Under the pieces are notes generated by a model, which made no database searches, was not told the DNA's origin, and worked only from the letters and a program-made list of their open reading frames with translations. Shown here in pieces: positions 8,494-17,185 of a stretch of 64,000 bases of DNA; position 1 is the stretch's first letter, and each line of letters starts with the position of its first letter. Source of the stretch: Rhizobiaceae bacterium (GTDB lineage Bacteria > Pseudomonadota > Alphaproteobacteria > Rhizobiales > Rhizobiaceae); the NCBI GenBank assembly GCA_023953905.1, contig JAMLJA010000017.1, forward strand, positions 1 through 64,000, given 5' to 3'. A program made the position numbers and the translations under genes.

Positions 8494-9966
8494 ATGACCA
8501 CAAAACTCTGCGCTGCCAATCTCGACGCGCTGCCGCCCAGGATTGGCCGCCCGTCTTATCGCGTGGCGGATCTCAAGCCCGGCATCCTGCATTTCGGGGT
8601 CGGAAATTTTCATCGCGCCCACCAGGCGGTGTATCTGGACGAGCTTTTCAATGCGGGAGAGGACCGCGACTGGGCGATCGTCGGCGCGGGCGTCTTCGAT
8701 GCCGAGAAGCGTGGCCGCGATCTCCTCAATGCGCAGGACTGGCTGACCACCGTCGTCGAGCAGGACACGGATCATATGGAGATGCGGGTCACCGGTTCGA
8801 TGGTCGACTATGTGACTCCGGGCGACGGTGCTGCGATCATATCGAAGCTCGCCGATCCCGCGATCCGGATCGTGTCGATGACGATCACAGAGGGTGGTTA
8901 CTTTATCGACGCGGCCACCGGACGTTTCGATCCGAAACATCCGGCAATCGTGGCCGACGCGCAGACACCCAGCGAGCCGAAAACGGTCTTTGGGCTGATG
9001 GTTGAAGGGTTGAAGCGTCGCAAGGCGCAGGGCACGCCACCTTTCACGGTGATGTGCTGCGATAACATTCCTCACAATGGTCATGTCACCCGGGATGCCG
9101 TCTGCGGGATGGCCAAACTCTCCGACCCCGCCTTTGCGGAATGGATTGAAGAGAACGTCGCCTTCCCCAATGCCATGGTGGACCGCATCACGCCGGCGAC
9201 AAGCGATCGCGAGCGCGACATCCTCAAAAAAGACTTCGGCATCGAGGACATGTGGCCCGTGTTTTGCGAACCCTTCCGGCAATGGGTGCTGGAGGACAAT
9301 TTTCCGCTTGGCCGACCCGCGCTCGAGAAGGTTGGCGTGCAGTTCGTGGATGACGTATCGCCGTTTGAACTGATGAAGATCCGCATTCTGAACGGCGGCC
9401 ATGCGGCGATCGCCTATCCCGCAGGATTGATGGACATCCATTTCGTTCACGAAGGCATGGAAAATGCGCTGGTCAAGGGCTTCCTCAAGAAGCTCCATGT
9501 CGATGAGATCATTCCAACGGTGCCACCTGTTCCCGACACTTCGCTGGAGGACTATCGCGCCCTAATCGAAAAGCGCTTCTCCAACCCCAAGGTGGGCGAC
9601 ACGATCCGAAGGCTATGCCTGGACGGCTCCAACCGGCAGCCCAAATTCATCATACCGACAATTGTCGATCGCCTGAAGGCTGGCGCATCCATTGATGGTC
9701 TTGCGCTCGAATCCGCACTCTGGTGTCGCTACTGTTATGGCACAACCGAATCCGGCACGGTGATAGAACCGAACGATCCGAACTGGGATCGCCTTGTGCG
9801 CACTGCCAGAACAGCGAAGGTCGAGCCCGAGGCATGGCTGGCAATGGACGACATTTATGGAGATGTTGGCCACTCGACGGTCTTCGTGGAGGCGTTTTCC
9901 CGGCACCTTGGCGCATTGTGGTCTGATGGAACCGCGCAGGTCCTGGCGCGATACCTGGCTGGCTGA
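8494..9966 (+). CDS. mtlK: Mannitol 2-dehydrogenase family polyol dehydrogenase
   Basis: NAD-dependent long-chain polyol dehydrogenase of 490 aa that oxidises D-mannitol (and often D-arabinitol or sorbitol) to the 2-ketose. The nucleotide-binding segment is HFGVGNFHRAHQAVYLDEL. The catalytic cluster characterised in Pseudomonas mannitol 2-dehydrogenase (Lys295, Asn300, His303) is present with the same numbering in MKIRILNGGHAAIAYP. Position after smoK matches the rhizobial and Rhodobacter smo operons. Unlike those, no separate sorbitol dehydrogenase (smoS) is present, so this may be the only oxidation step encoded here. About 170 bp separate it from the next gene. Confidence 0.93.
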   Translation: MTTKLCAANLDALPPRIGRPSYRVADLKPGILHFGVGNFHRAHQAVYLDELFNAGEDRDWAIVGAGVFDAEKRGRDLLNAQDWLTTVVEQDTDHMEMRVTGSMVDYVTPGDGAAIISKLADPAIRIVSMTITEGGYFIDAATGRFDPKHPAIVADAQTPSEPKTVFGLMVEGLKRRKAQGTPPFTVMCCDNIPHNGHVTRDAVCGMAKLSDPAFAEWIEENVAFPNAMVDRITPATSDRERDILKKDFGIEDMWPVFCEPFRQWVLEDNFPLGRPALEKVGVQFVDDVSPFELMKIRILNGGHAAIAYPAGLMDIHFVHEGMENALVKGFLKKLHVDEIIPTVPPVPDTSLEDYRALIEKRFSNPKVGDTIRRLCLDGSNRQPKFIIPTIVDRLKAGASIDGLALESALWCRYCYGTTESGTVIEPNDPNWDRLVRTARTAKVEPEAWLAMDDIYGDVGHSTVFVEAFSRHLGALWSDGTAQVLARYLAG

Positions 9967-10136
9967 ACCCGCATTGTACGCGGGAGGTGATCTCGCGCGA
10001 CTGGCTGTCTTGCTGTAAGCGCCATGCGAAGAAAGTGGCGCCGCAGCTGCCTGACCGAGTCCCTTCGTTAACGCCGTGAATCGGCTGGCGATTTGACGTT
10101 TGGATCGCGGACAGCCGGGCCGAGAGGACGCGTGGA

Positions 10137-10808
10137 ATGCTGGTCATATTCGATTGTGACGGTGTGCTGGTCGACAGCGAGCCCATCTCGATCGACGTGC
10201 TGCGCGATGTGCTGGCGCGCTCGGGGCTGATCCTTGAGGAGGAAGAGGCCTACCGGCGCTTTCTCGGCAAGAGCATGACGACCATCGCCGAACTCCTGCA
10301 TGACGAATTCGGTCTACGAATGACAGACATTCACCTGGAAACGATCCGCGAGGAGCTTTTCCGGCGTTTTCGGGACGAGTTGCACCCCATACCGGGCGTT
10401 GAAGCGACGCTCCGAGAGCTAGCCCAGCCTTGCTGCGTGGCCTCTTCCAGCCAACCGGATCGCATCCGGCTCTCGCTTGGCATCACCGGACTGCTGGCAT
10501 TGCTGGAGCCGCACATATACAGTGCCAGCATGGTCAAGCGTGGAAAGCCGTTTCCGGACCTTTTCCTGCATGCCGCCCGCGAAATGGGCCAGGCACCGGG
10601 ACGTTGCGTGGTTGTGGAGGACAGTCCTGCCGGCATCATGGCGGCGCAAGACGCGGGCATGCGTGTGTTCGCGTTCACCGGCGGTCTGCATGCGGCGCGC
10701 GCCGGATTGTGCGAACGGCTCTCTGAACTGCAGCCCGACCTGATCTTCGACGACATGCGCCGCCTTCCAGGGCTGCTTGCAGATATTTCGCAGCAAGAAG
10801 GACGCTGA
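10137..10808 (+). CDS. HAD-superfamily (subfamily IA) sugar-phosphate phosphatase
   Basis: A 223-aa cytoplasmic HAD hydrolase. Motif I is LVIFDCDGVLVDSEPIS (nucleophile Asp7 and Asp9), motif II lies in CVASSSQPDRI, motif III includes Lys in VKRGKPFPDLFLHA and motif IV is CVVVEDSPAGIMAAQDAG. This pattern resembles beta-phosphoglucomutase and sugar-phosphate phosphatases such as YniC. It overlaps the next kinase gene by one base (TGATG at 10806-10810), so the two are translationally coupled. Its role may be to remove off-pathway or toxic phosphorylated polyols (inference). The exact substrate cannot be read from sequence. Confidence 0.85.
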   Translation: MLVIFDCDGVLVDSEPISIDVLRDVLARSGLILEEEEAYRRFLGKSMTTIAELLHDEFGLRMTDIHLETIREELFRRFRDELHPIPGVEATLRELAQPCCVASSSQPDRIRLSLGITGLLALLEPHIYSASMVKRGKPFPDLFLHAAREMGQAPGRCVVVEDSPAGIMAAQDAGMRVFAFTGGLHAARAGLCERLSELQPDLIFDDMRRLPGLLADISQQEGR

Positions 10809-12388
10809 TGCGACCGGTTGTCTGCGCCGTGGATGTGGGCACCGGCAGCGCAAGAGCCGGAATTTTCGATCACGATGGCAATTTGCTGGGCCGTGCCGAT
10901 GCCCCGATCGACATCCGGCAGGTGCGCGCGGGAGAAGCCGAGCATGATTCGGAGCAGATCTGGCAAGCGGTCTGCCAAGCGGTCCGCGCAGCACGCACAG
11001 CCTCCGGTGTTTCGGCCGAAGCCATAAGCGCCATCGGGTTCGACGCCACCTGCTCGCTGGTTGTACGTGGCGCAGACGGCGCTCGGATACCCGTATCGAG
11101 CGATGGCGAGGCCAGATGGGACACGATCGCCTGGCACGACCACCGGGCTATGGTGGAAGCGGACGAATTGACGGCAACAGCTCATCCCGCACTTTCTGCA
11201 GTAGGCGGGACAATGTCGCCCGAGATGCAGCTCCCGAAGCTCATGTGGCTGAAGCGGCGACTGCCCGCCACGTGGCTGGCTGCGGAAGGCATCTTCGATC
11301 TCGCGGATTTCCTTGCGTGCCGGGCGAGCGGGCTCAACCTGCGCTCCATCAATACGCTGACATGCAAATGGCTGTACGCGCAGGATGAGCCGGGCGGCTG
11401 GCCGACCGATCTCCTGGGGCGGGTGGATCTCGCCGACATGAAAGAGCGCGCCGAGCTCGTCTCGCCGCCGATACCGGTCGGCTCCGGACCGGGCTTCGTC
11501 AAGCCGAACCATTGCGCTGCGCTTGGTCTCAGTGAGCGGTGCCGGGTGGCTGTCGGAATGGTCGATGCCTATGCGGGAGCGCTCGGCACGCTCGGCCATT
11601 TGCCAGAACGCAGGCTGTCAACCGATGCCGCATTGATTGCCGGGACCTCAAGCTGCGTCATGCTGGCGGCAGCGGCGCCCCATCCTCTCCCGTCGGTTTG
11701 GGGTCCGTTTCGCGATGCGGCCCTGCCGGGACGCTGGATGAGCGAGGCTGGTCAGTCCGCGACAGGCGCCTTGCTCGACCATCTCATTCGCCTCCACGGA
11801 CTGGTCCCTTCGGAGGTCACACACAGCCGCATCTGCGAGCGCATCGCGGCGATACGAAACGTGGAGGGTCCAGATTTCGCTCCAAGACTTCACGTACTGC
11901 CGGACTTCCATGGCAATCGCTCGCCATTTGGCGATCCGCATGCGCTGGGTGTCATCCATGGGCTTCCGCTGGACAGCTCCTTCGACGGGCTTTGCCGTTT
12001 CTACTGGCGAACCTGCGTCGCCATCGCGATGGGCGTTCGACATATTGTGGAAACGCTCAGAGATGCGGGCAATGTCATCGAGACGCTGCATGTGGCGGGG
12101 GGACATCTTCGAAACCCACTGTTGACGGAGCTTTACGCCAACGCGCTCAATTGTCGGGTCACGCGCCCAGCAGGACCTGACGCCGTGCTGCTTGGGACGG
12201 CGATCGCTGCGGCGACCTGTGCCGGCCTGCACCAGGATCTCACGGCAGCCTCACGCGCCATGATCAAACCCGCACTGTCGATCGATCCCGATCCCGGATC
12301 GACGGCACTCTATGACCGTGACTATCGGATCTTTCTGGAAATGCACCGGCACCGCCAGCAGATTGATGCCCTCTCGGCCCCCCGATAG
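10808..12388 (+). CDS. FGGY-family carbohydrate kinase (ribulokinase-like)
   Basis: A 526-aa ATP-dependent sugar kinase. The N-terminal FGGY domain starts with the phosphate loop AVDVGTGSARAGIFDHDG. The region GFDATCSLVV and the segment WHDHRAMVEADELTA resemble the D-ribulokinase/YpCarbK branch (AraB-like) rather than classic xylulokinase. The C-terminal ATPase half includes IAGTSSCVMLAAA and LHVAGGHLRNPLLTELYANA. It follows the HAD gene with one-base overlap. In the pathway it would phosphorylate the ketose made by MtlK, e.g. D-ribulose or D-xylulose, giving a product that rpe upstream can use (inference). Related smo operons carry xylB at this place. Confidence 0.88.
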   Translation: MRPVVCAVDVGTGSARAGIFDHDGNLLGRADAPIDIRQVRAGEAEHDSEQIWQAVCQAVRAARTASGVSAEAISAIGFDATCSLVVRGADGARIPVSSDGEARWDTIAWHDHRAMVEADELTATAHPALSAVGGTMSPEMQLPKLMWLKRRLPATWLAAEGIFDLADFLACRASGLNLRSINTLTCKWLYAQDEPGGWPTDLLGRVDLADMKERAELVSPPIPVGSGPGFVKPNHCAALGLSERCRVAVGMVDAYAGALGTLGHLPERRLSTDAALIAGTSSCVMLAAAAPHPLPSVWGPFRDAALPGRWMSEAGQSATGALLDHLIRLHGLVPSEVTHSRICERIAAIRNVEGPDFAPRLHVLPDFHGNRSPFGDPHALGVIHGLPLDSSFDGLCRFYWRTCVAIAMGVRHIVETLRDAGNVIETLHVAGGHLRNPLLTELYANALNCRVTRPAGPDAVLLGTAIAAATCAGLHQDLTAASRAMIKPALSIDPDPGSTALYDRDYRIFLEMHRHRQQIDALSAPR

Positions 12389-12533
12389 CGGCTGGATCAA
12401 CCAATCGCTGCCGCTATGGCTTGCCAAGGCAGACCTTTGTCATTTACAGGCCGCTGTTCTGCGGCGATCGAGAAGACCGTCGACGTGAATGCGGGCCGGC
12501 ACGCGCAATGCGCCTCAGGCCTCGTGAACTCGG

Positions 12534-13943
12534 ATGGCAAGAATGTCTCTGGCAACGCCCGGCGCGCAAGCGAACGGTAAGATCTGGCGTGCGGAAGCGC
12601 GGGCGACGCTCGCGCTGGCATGGCCAATGGTTCTGACCAATCTTGCGCAATCCGCCATGACCACGACAGATGTGATGATGGTCGGCCGTCTCGGCGCGGA
12701 GATGCTTGCGGCGTCAGCGCTTGGCTACAATCTCTATTTCGCGCCGCTGATCTTCGGGCTCGGTCTCGCCTATGCAACGGCACCCATGATGGCGACGGAG
12801 CTTGGTCGCAAGAAGCACTCGGTGCGCGATGTGCGACGCACCGTCCGCCAGGGCCTTTGGCTTTCGGTGATGGCCGTCATTCCGATCTGGATCCTGCTCT
12901 GGAATGCCGAGAGCATTCTTCTGCTGATGGGACAACAGCCCGAACTCGCCAGGCTGGCGGGTGTCTACATGCACGGCCTGCAGTGGGCGATCCTGCCCTT
13001 CTATGGCTATATCGTGTTGCGGTCCTTCATTTCAGCACTCGAAAAGCCGCGATGGGCTCTGGTCATCATGGCCGCGGCGGTCGCCCTGAACGTATTGCTT
13101 AACTGGGTGCTGATATTCGGCAATCTCGGGGTGCCGCCTCTCGGCATTTTCGGCTCCGGAATTGCGACGAGCCTCGCAAGCCTGTTCATGTTTCTGGGTA
13201 TGGATGTCGTGGTGTCGGTTCATCCGACGTTCCGGCGCTATCGACTTTTCGGTCGCTTCTGGCGATCGGATTGGCCTCGTTTCTGGGCGCTTTTGAAGCT
13301 TGGAGCCCCGATTTCGGGCATCCTTGCCTTCGAAGTCACGGTCTTCAACGCTGCGGCTTTTCTGATGGGCCTGATCGGCGCCGCACAGTTGGCCGCACAC
13401 GCAATCGCACTTCAGATTTCCTCGGTCACGTTCATGGTTCCGCTGGGTCTGGCGCAGGCTGCGACAGTGCGCGTTGGCCGGGCCTATGGCGCGCGGCTTC
13501 CCGACGCTGTGAGCAGGGCTGGGTGGACCGCGTTTGTCATGGGCGTTGGCTTCATGGCCTTGATGGGCCTCATCATGATCACGCTTCCCGAATTGCTCAT
13601 CAGCGCATTCATCGACGTTAACGATCCGGCCAATGTCGAGGTCGTCGGCTATGCGGTGATCTTCCTGGCATTCGCTGCGCTGTTTCAGGTGGCGGACGGC
13701 GCACAGGCCGTCGGCGCAGGAATGCTGCGCGGATTGCACGACACGACGATACCCATGATCTATGCCGCAATCGGCTATTGGGGCATCGGGATGACGCTTG
13801 GCGTCTTGCTTACCTTCCAGCTCGGTTTTGGGGGCAAAGGCATCTGGATCGGCTTGTGCACGGGCCTGGCGACCGTGGCGCTGCTATTGATACATCGCTG
13901 GATGCGCCGCGACAGGCTGACGACGCTGCCGCACCGCGCCTGA
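12534..13943 (+). CDS. MATE-family multidrug efflux protein (NorM-like)
   Basis: Inner-membrane cation-coupled antiporter of 469 aa with about 12 membrane segments in two MatE repeats. The first repeat begins LALAWPMVLTNLAQSAMTTT with MVGRLGAEMLAASALG, typical of NorM. The second starts around residue 245 with KLGAPISGILAFEVTVFNAA. Start is ATG 12534 or 12543; neither has a strong ribosome site. It is convergent with zur and is not obviously linked to the polyol operon. Exported substrates cannot be deduced. Confidence 0.9.
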   Translation: MARMSLATPGAQANGKIWRAEARATLALAWPMVLTNLAQSAMTTTDVMMVGRLGAEMLAASALGYNLYFAPLIFGLGLAYATAPMMATELGRKKHSVRDVRRTVRQGLWLSVMAVIPIWILLWNAESILLLMGQQPELARLAGVYMHGLQWAILPFYGYIVLRSFISALEKPRWALVIMAAAVALNVLLNWVLIFGNLGVPPLGIFGSGIATSLASLFMFLGMDVVVSVHPTFRRYRLFGRFWRSDWPRFWALLKLGAPISGILAFEVTVFNAAAFLMGLIGAAQLAAHAIALQISSVTFMVPLGLAQAATVRVGRAYGARLPDAVSRAGWTAFVMGVGFMALMGLIMITLPELLISAFIDVNDPANVEVVGYAVIFLAFAALFQVADGAQAVGAGMLRGLHDTTIPMIYAAIGYWGIGMTLGVLLTFQLGFGGKGIWIGLCTGLATVALLLIHRWMRRDRLTTLPHRA

Positions 13944-13954
13944 CGATCGCACGC

Positions 13955-14353
13955 CTAGGCCGAACTGCAATTGGCGCAGACGCCGCGCATTTCTATGGTC
14001 GTTTTCGCAAGCTGGAAATTATTGTTCCGCGACCATCCCGTCAGCCTCTGCTCGACAATCTCGTCGGAGAATTCATCCACGGCGCCGCAGGTCTCGCAGA
14101 TCGCGAAAGCGATCAGGCCGTGCGAATGATCGTGCGGATGCGTGCAGGCCACGAACGAATTGATGCTCTCAAGACGATGCACGAGGCCGAACTCGACGAG
14201 CTTCTCGAGAGCCCTGTAGACCTGCAAGGGCGCGCGAAAGCCATGCTCGCGCAGTTGATCGAGCATTGAGTAGGCACTCAGCGGCCCGTCAGCCTTGGAC
14301 AGAACGCCAAACACAAGTGCCTGATTTTTCGTCAGTTCGCGCGTCTCAGCCAA
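13955..14353 (-). CDS. zur: Zinc uptake regulator Zur (Fur family)
   Basis: Zinc-responsive repressor, 132 aa. The N-terminal winged-helix domain includes ALVFGVLSKADGPLSAYSML and the recognition helix PLQVYRALEKLVEFGLVHR. The dimerisation domain has the metal-binding region CTHPHDHSHGLIAFAIC and two CxxC pairs, CETCG and CANC at the C-terminus, for the structural zinc. It is transcribed divergently from znuCBA, with a Zur-box-like palindrome in the 110-bp spacer. With zinc bound, Zur would repress the uptake genes and perhaps itself. Confidence 0.95.
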   Translation of the reverse strand: MAETRELTKNQALVFGVLSKADGPLSAYSMLDQLREHGFRAPLQVYRALEKLVEFGLVHRLESINSFVACTHPHDHSHGLIAFAICETCGAVDEFSDEIVEQRLTGWSRNNNFQLAKTTIEMRGVCANCSSA

Positions 14354-14397
14354 TTCTTCTTCATCCAGTTCAGATTGGAACTTGCCACCGGCAGAAC

Positions 14398-14419
14398 CTA
14401 TAATGTAATAACATAACGA
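14398..14419. promoter_or_regulatory. Candidate Zur box between zur and znuC
   Basis: The sequence ATAATGT-AATA-ACATAAC (14400-14417) is an imperfect AT-rich inverted repeat (5 of 7 arm positions pair). It resembles Zur operators with TGTTATA/TATAACA cores. It lies between the divergent zur and znuC genes, where zinc-dependent repression is expected. Confidence 0.65.
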
Positions 14420-14464
14420 TCAGGATGCCAGTCACCATTGGCAACTTTTAGCATGGACTTAGCA

Positions 14465-15337
14465 ATGGCCGAAGCCGTCGTGACATTCAACGACCTGACA
14501 TTGGGCTATGACAGCCATCCCGCCGTCCACCACCTCAGCGGCGCCGTGCGACGGGGCTCTCTTACGGCAATCGTGGGAGCGAACGGCTCCGGCAAGTCGA
14601 CCCTGATGAAAGGCATCGTCGGCATACTGAAGCCGATTTCTGGCTCCTGCGCGGTCGTGCCGGGCGCAAAGCTCGCCTATCTTCCCCAGCAGTCCGAAAT
14701 CGACCAGAGCTTTCCCGCGCGCGTCGTGGATCTCGTTTCTCTTGGCCTGTGGCCACGCCGGGGGTTGCTTGGCCGGCATCGACCGGAGGACCGGCAGGCG
14801 GTCGCTGCCGCGCTCGATTCCGTCGGACTTTCTGGATTTGAGTCAAGGCCAATTGACACTCTTTCCGGTGGCCAGATGCAGCGTGCCTTGTTTGCCCGCG
14901 TGCTCGTTCAGAACGCCGACCTGATCCTGCTCGACGAGCCCTTCAATGCGGTGGACACCAGAACCGTCAACGATCTCGTCGCGCTGATCGGCAGATGGCA
15001 GCTCGAAGGGCGCACCGTGCTTGTCGTCGCGCATGACCTCGATCTCGTGCGCCGCAGCTTTCCCGAGACTTTGCTGGTTGCGCGCCAACCAGTTGCGTGG
15101 GGAGCGACGGATTCTGTCCTGTCAGAGGAGAACCTGCTCAAGGCCAGGCGCTTCCACGAAGCGTGGGACGAAAACGCACCGTGGTGCGCTCCGTCGGACC
15201 ACGGTCACGAAGGTCATGTGCACCAAGATCATGGACACGACGATCATGGGCACAGCCACGCGCACGATCATCACGGCAATCATTCGCATTCCCACCGGCA
15301 AGTGAAGCCCGCCGGGCGCCAAAGGGATGTGGCATGA
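14465..15337 (+). CDS. znuC: Zinc ABC transporter ATP-binding protein with His-rich tail
   Basis: ATPase of the high-affinity zinc importer. Walker A is VGANGSGKSTLMKGIVG, the signature LSGGQMQRALFARVLVQ, Walker B DLILLDEPFNAVDTRT and the switch VVAHDLDLV. After about residue 240 the protein ends in a histidine/aspartate-rich tail of about 35 residues with more than a dozen histidines, a likely zinc-binding extension. The start is uncertain: ATG 14465 (290 aa), ATG 14453 or TTG 14438; none has a strong ribosome site. The stop overlaps the znuB start (ATGATG at 15334-15339). Confidence 0.93.
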   Translation: MAEAVVTFNDLTLGYDSHPAVHHLSGAVRRGSLTAIVGANGSGKSTLMKGIVGILKPISGSCAVVPGAKLAYLPQQSEIDQSFPARVVDLVSLGLWPRRGLLGRHRPEDRQAVAAALDSVGLSGFESRPIDTLSGGQMQRALFARVLVQNADLILLDEPFNAVDTRTVNDLVALIGRWQLEGRTVLVVAHDLDLVRRSFPETLLVARQPVAWGATDSVLSEENLLKARRFHEAWDENAPWCAPSDHGHEGHVHQDHGHDDHGHSHAHDHHGNHSHSHRQVKPAGRQRDVA

Positions 15338-16212
15338 TGGGCGCGCTGTTCGACTTCCTGATCGGTCCCTTCGTACAGTTCGAGTTCATGCAGCGGGCGT
15401 TGCTCGGCTCATTCATGCTTTCGGTAGGCGCCTGTCCCGTCGGCGTCTTCCTGATGCTGCGGCGCATGAGCCTGACCGGCGACGCGATGGCCCATGCAAT
15501 CCTGCCGGGTGCTGCCGTCGGCTTCCTTCTCTTCGGCCTTGATATCGTGCCTATGACGATCGGCGGGCTGATCGCCGGCGTCATCGTCGCGCTGGGTGCA
15601 GGACTGGTGTCGCGCCTCACCGTGCAGAAAGAAGATGCCTCCATGGCGGCATTCTACCTGATCTCGCTCGCGCTCGGCGTCATGCTCGTTTCGCTGCGTG
15701 GATCGAGCGTCGACCTCATGCATGTGCTTTTCGGCACGGTGCTGGCGCTGAACGACGCAGCGCTCGTGCTGATCGGCGGCATCATGTTTCTGACGCTCGG
15801 CCTGCTCGCCATCTTCTGGCGCGCGCTGGTTGCAGAATGTCTCGATCCGCTGTTTCTGCGCTCCGTGTCGCGCCTCGGACCGCCTGTCCACTTCATCTTT
15901 CTCGCGCTGGTGGTGCTCAATCTGGTGGGTGGCTTTCAGGCACTCGGCACCCTGCTTTGTGTAGGGCTCATGATGTTGCCGGCGGCAGCGGCCCGCTTCT
16001 GGACCACCAGGGTGGGGCCGATGTGCCTGCTGGCCATTGCGATCGGCATCTTTTCCTGCGTGTCAGGCCTGCTTCTGTCCTACCACGCGTCGCTCCCATC
16101 CGGCCCGGCGATCATCCTGTCGGCCGGCACAGTCTATCTGCTTTCCATCTTCCTTGGCACGCGCGGTGCCTTTGCCGCGCGTGTGCGTCGAGTCTCTCAC
16201 AGAACAGCATGA
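15334..16212 (+). CDS. znuB: Zinc ABC transporter permease
   Basis: Inner-membrane ABC-3 family permease of 292 aa with many hydrophobic helices. The segment LLGSFMLSVGACPVGVFLML is followed by RRMSLTGDAMAHAILPGAA, the family hallmark, and GLMMLPAAAARFWTTRVGP is near the C-terminus. The frame is open upstream, but the ATG at 15334 (ATGA overlap with znuC, GGGAT ribosome site) gives the normal length. Translational coupling to znuC and the znuA start just behind its stop show an operon. Confidence 0.94.
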   Translation: MMGALFDFLIGPFVQFEFMQRALLGSFMLSVGACPVGVFLMLRRMSLTGDAMAHAILPGAAVGFLLFGLDIVPMTIGGLIAGVIVALGAGLVSRLTVQKEDASMAAFYLISLALGVMLVSLRGSSVDLMHVLFGTVLALNDAALVLIGGIMFLTLGLLAIFWRALVAECLDPLFLRSVSRLGPPVHFIFLALVVLNLVGGFQALGTLLCVGLMMLPAAAARFWTTRVGPMCLLAIAIGIFSCVSGLLLSYHASLPSGPAIILSAGTVYLLSIFLGTRGAFAARVRRVSHRTA

Positions 16213-16223
16213 AGGAGAATCCC

Positions 16224-17183
16224 ATGATCAAAACCCTGGCACTTGCCGCTCTGCTCGGCACGGTCGCATTGACCAATCCCGCCAGTGCCGATCCGCTGAA
16301 GGTCATCGCGAGCTTCTCGATCATCGGTGATCTCGCCAAGAATGTCGGTGGCGACCGTGTGGAAATCACCACGCTTGTCGGTCCCAATGGTGACGCACAT
16401 GTCTACGAGCCACGCCCGGCGGATGTGGCAATGGTCAGCGCGGCCGATGTCGTTCTCGTCAATGGCGCACAGCTCGAGGGCTTTCTGCCGCGCCTGGTAG
16501 AGGCAAGTGGCACTAAGGCACCGATCGTGGAACTGACCAAGGGTGTCGAATTGCTCAAGGGCGGTGAGGAAGATCACCATCATGCGCATGAGGGCGAAGA
16601 AGAGACCGCTGAGGCAGGGCACGAGGAGGATCATGATGGTCATCACCACGGCGCCTTCGATCCCCATGCCTGGCAGTCGGTGAAGAACGCGGAAATCTAT
16701 GTTGGAAACATCGCCGATGCCTTCTGCGCCGCGGACTCGGGCGGTTGCCCGACCTACAAGACCAACGCGCAAGCATATACGCTTCAGCTTCAGGCCCTCG
16801 ACGCCAAGATCAGAGCTGAGGTCGCGGCCATTCCGACTGAAAAGCGAACCATCATCACGTCGCATGATGCCTTTGGCTATTTCGAGCACGAATATGGACT
16901 GACCTTCCTCGCTCCTGAAGGCGTATCCACGGATGCCGAAGCATCGGCGGCGGACGTTGCAGCGCTCATCCGGCAGGTTCGTGACGACAAGGCATCCGCG
17001 ATCTTCGTGGAAAACATCACCAATTCGAACCTGATCGACCAGATTGCTTCGGAGACGGGCATCAAGGTCGGCGGCGAGCTTTACTCTGACGCGCTGTCGG
17101 ACCAGTCGGGTCCAGCGGCGACCTATATCGACATGATGACCTCGAACATCTCGACGATCCGGGGAGCGATCCTCGGCAGTTGA
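16224..17183 (+). CDS. znuA: Zinc ABC transporter substrate-binding protein
   Basis: Periplasmic zinc-binding protein (cluster A-I), 319 aa. Signal peptide at about residues 1-22 (LALAALLGTVALTNPASADP). Expected zinc ligands are the histidine in GDAHVYEPRPAD and that in TSHDAFGYFEHEYGL. A His/Glu/Asp-rich loop lies at about residues 114-146 and is typical of ZnuA, where it is thought to collect zinc. The ATG at 16224 has an AAGGAGA ribosome site 5 bp away; an ATG at 16209 overlaps the znuB stop but would mask the signal peptide less well. Confidence 0.95.
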   Translation: MIKTLALAALLGTVALTNPASADPLKVIASFSIIGDLAKNVGGDRVEITTLVGPNGDAHVYEPRPADVAMVSAADVVLVNGAQLEGFLPRLVEASGTKAPIVELTKGVELLKGGEEDHHHAHEGEEETAEAGHEEDHDGHHHGAFDPHAWQSVKNAEIYVGNIADAFCAADSGGCPTYKTNAQAYTLQLQALDAKIRAEVAAIPTEKRTIITSHDAFGYFEHEYGLTFLAPEGVSTDAEASAADVAALIRQVRDDKASAIFVENITNSNLIDQIASETGIKVGGELYSDALSDQSGPAATYIDMMTSNISTIRGAILGS

Positions 17184-17185
17184 CG

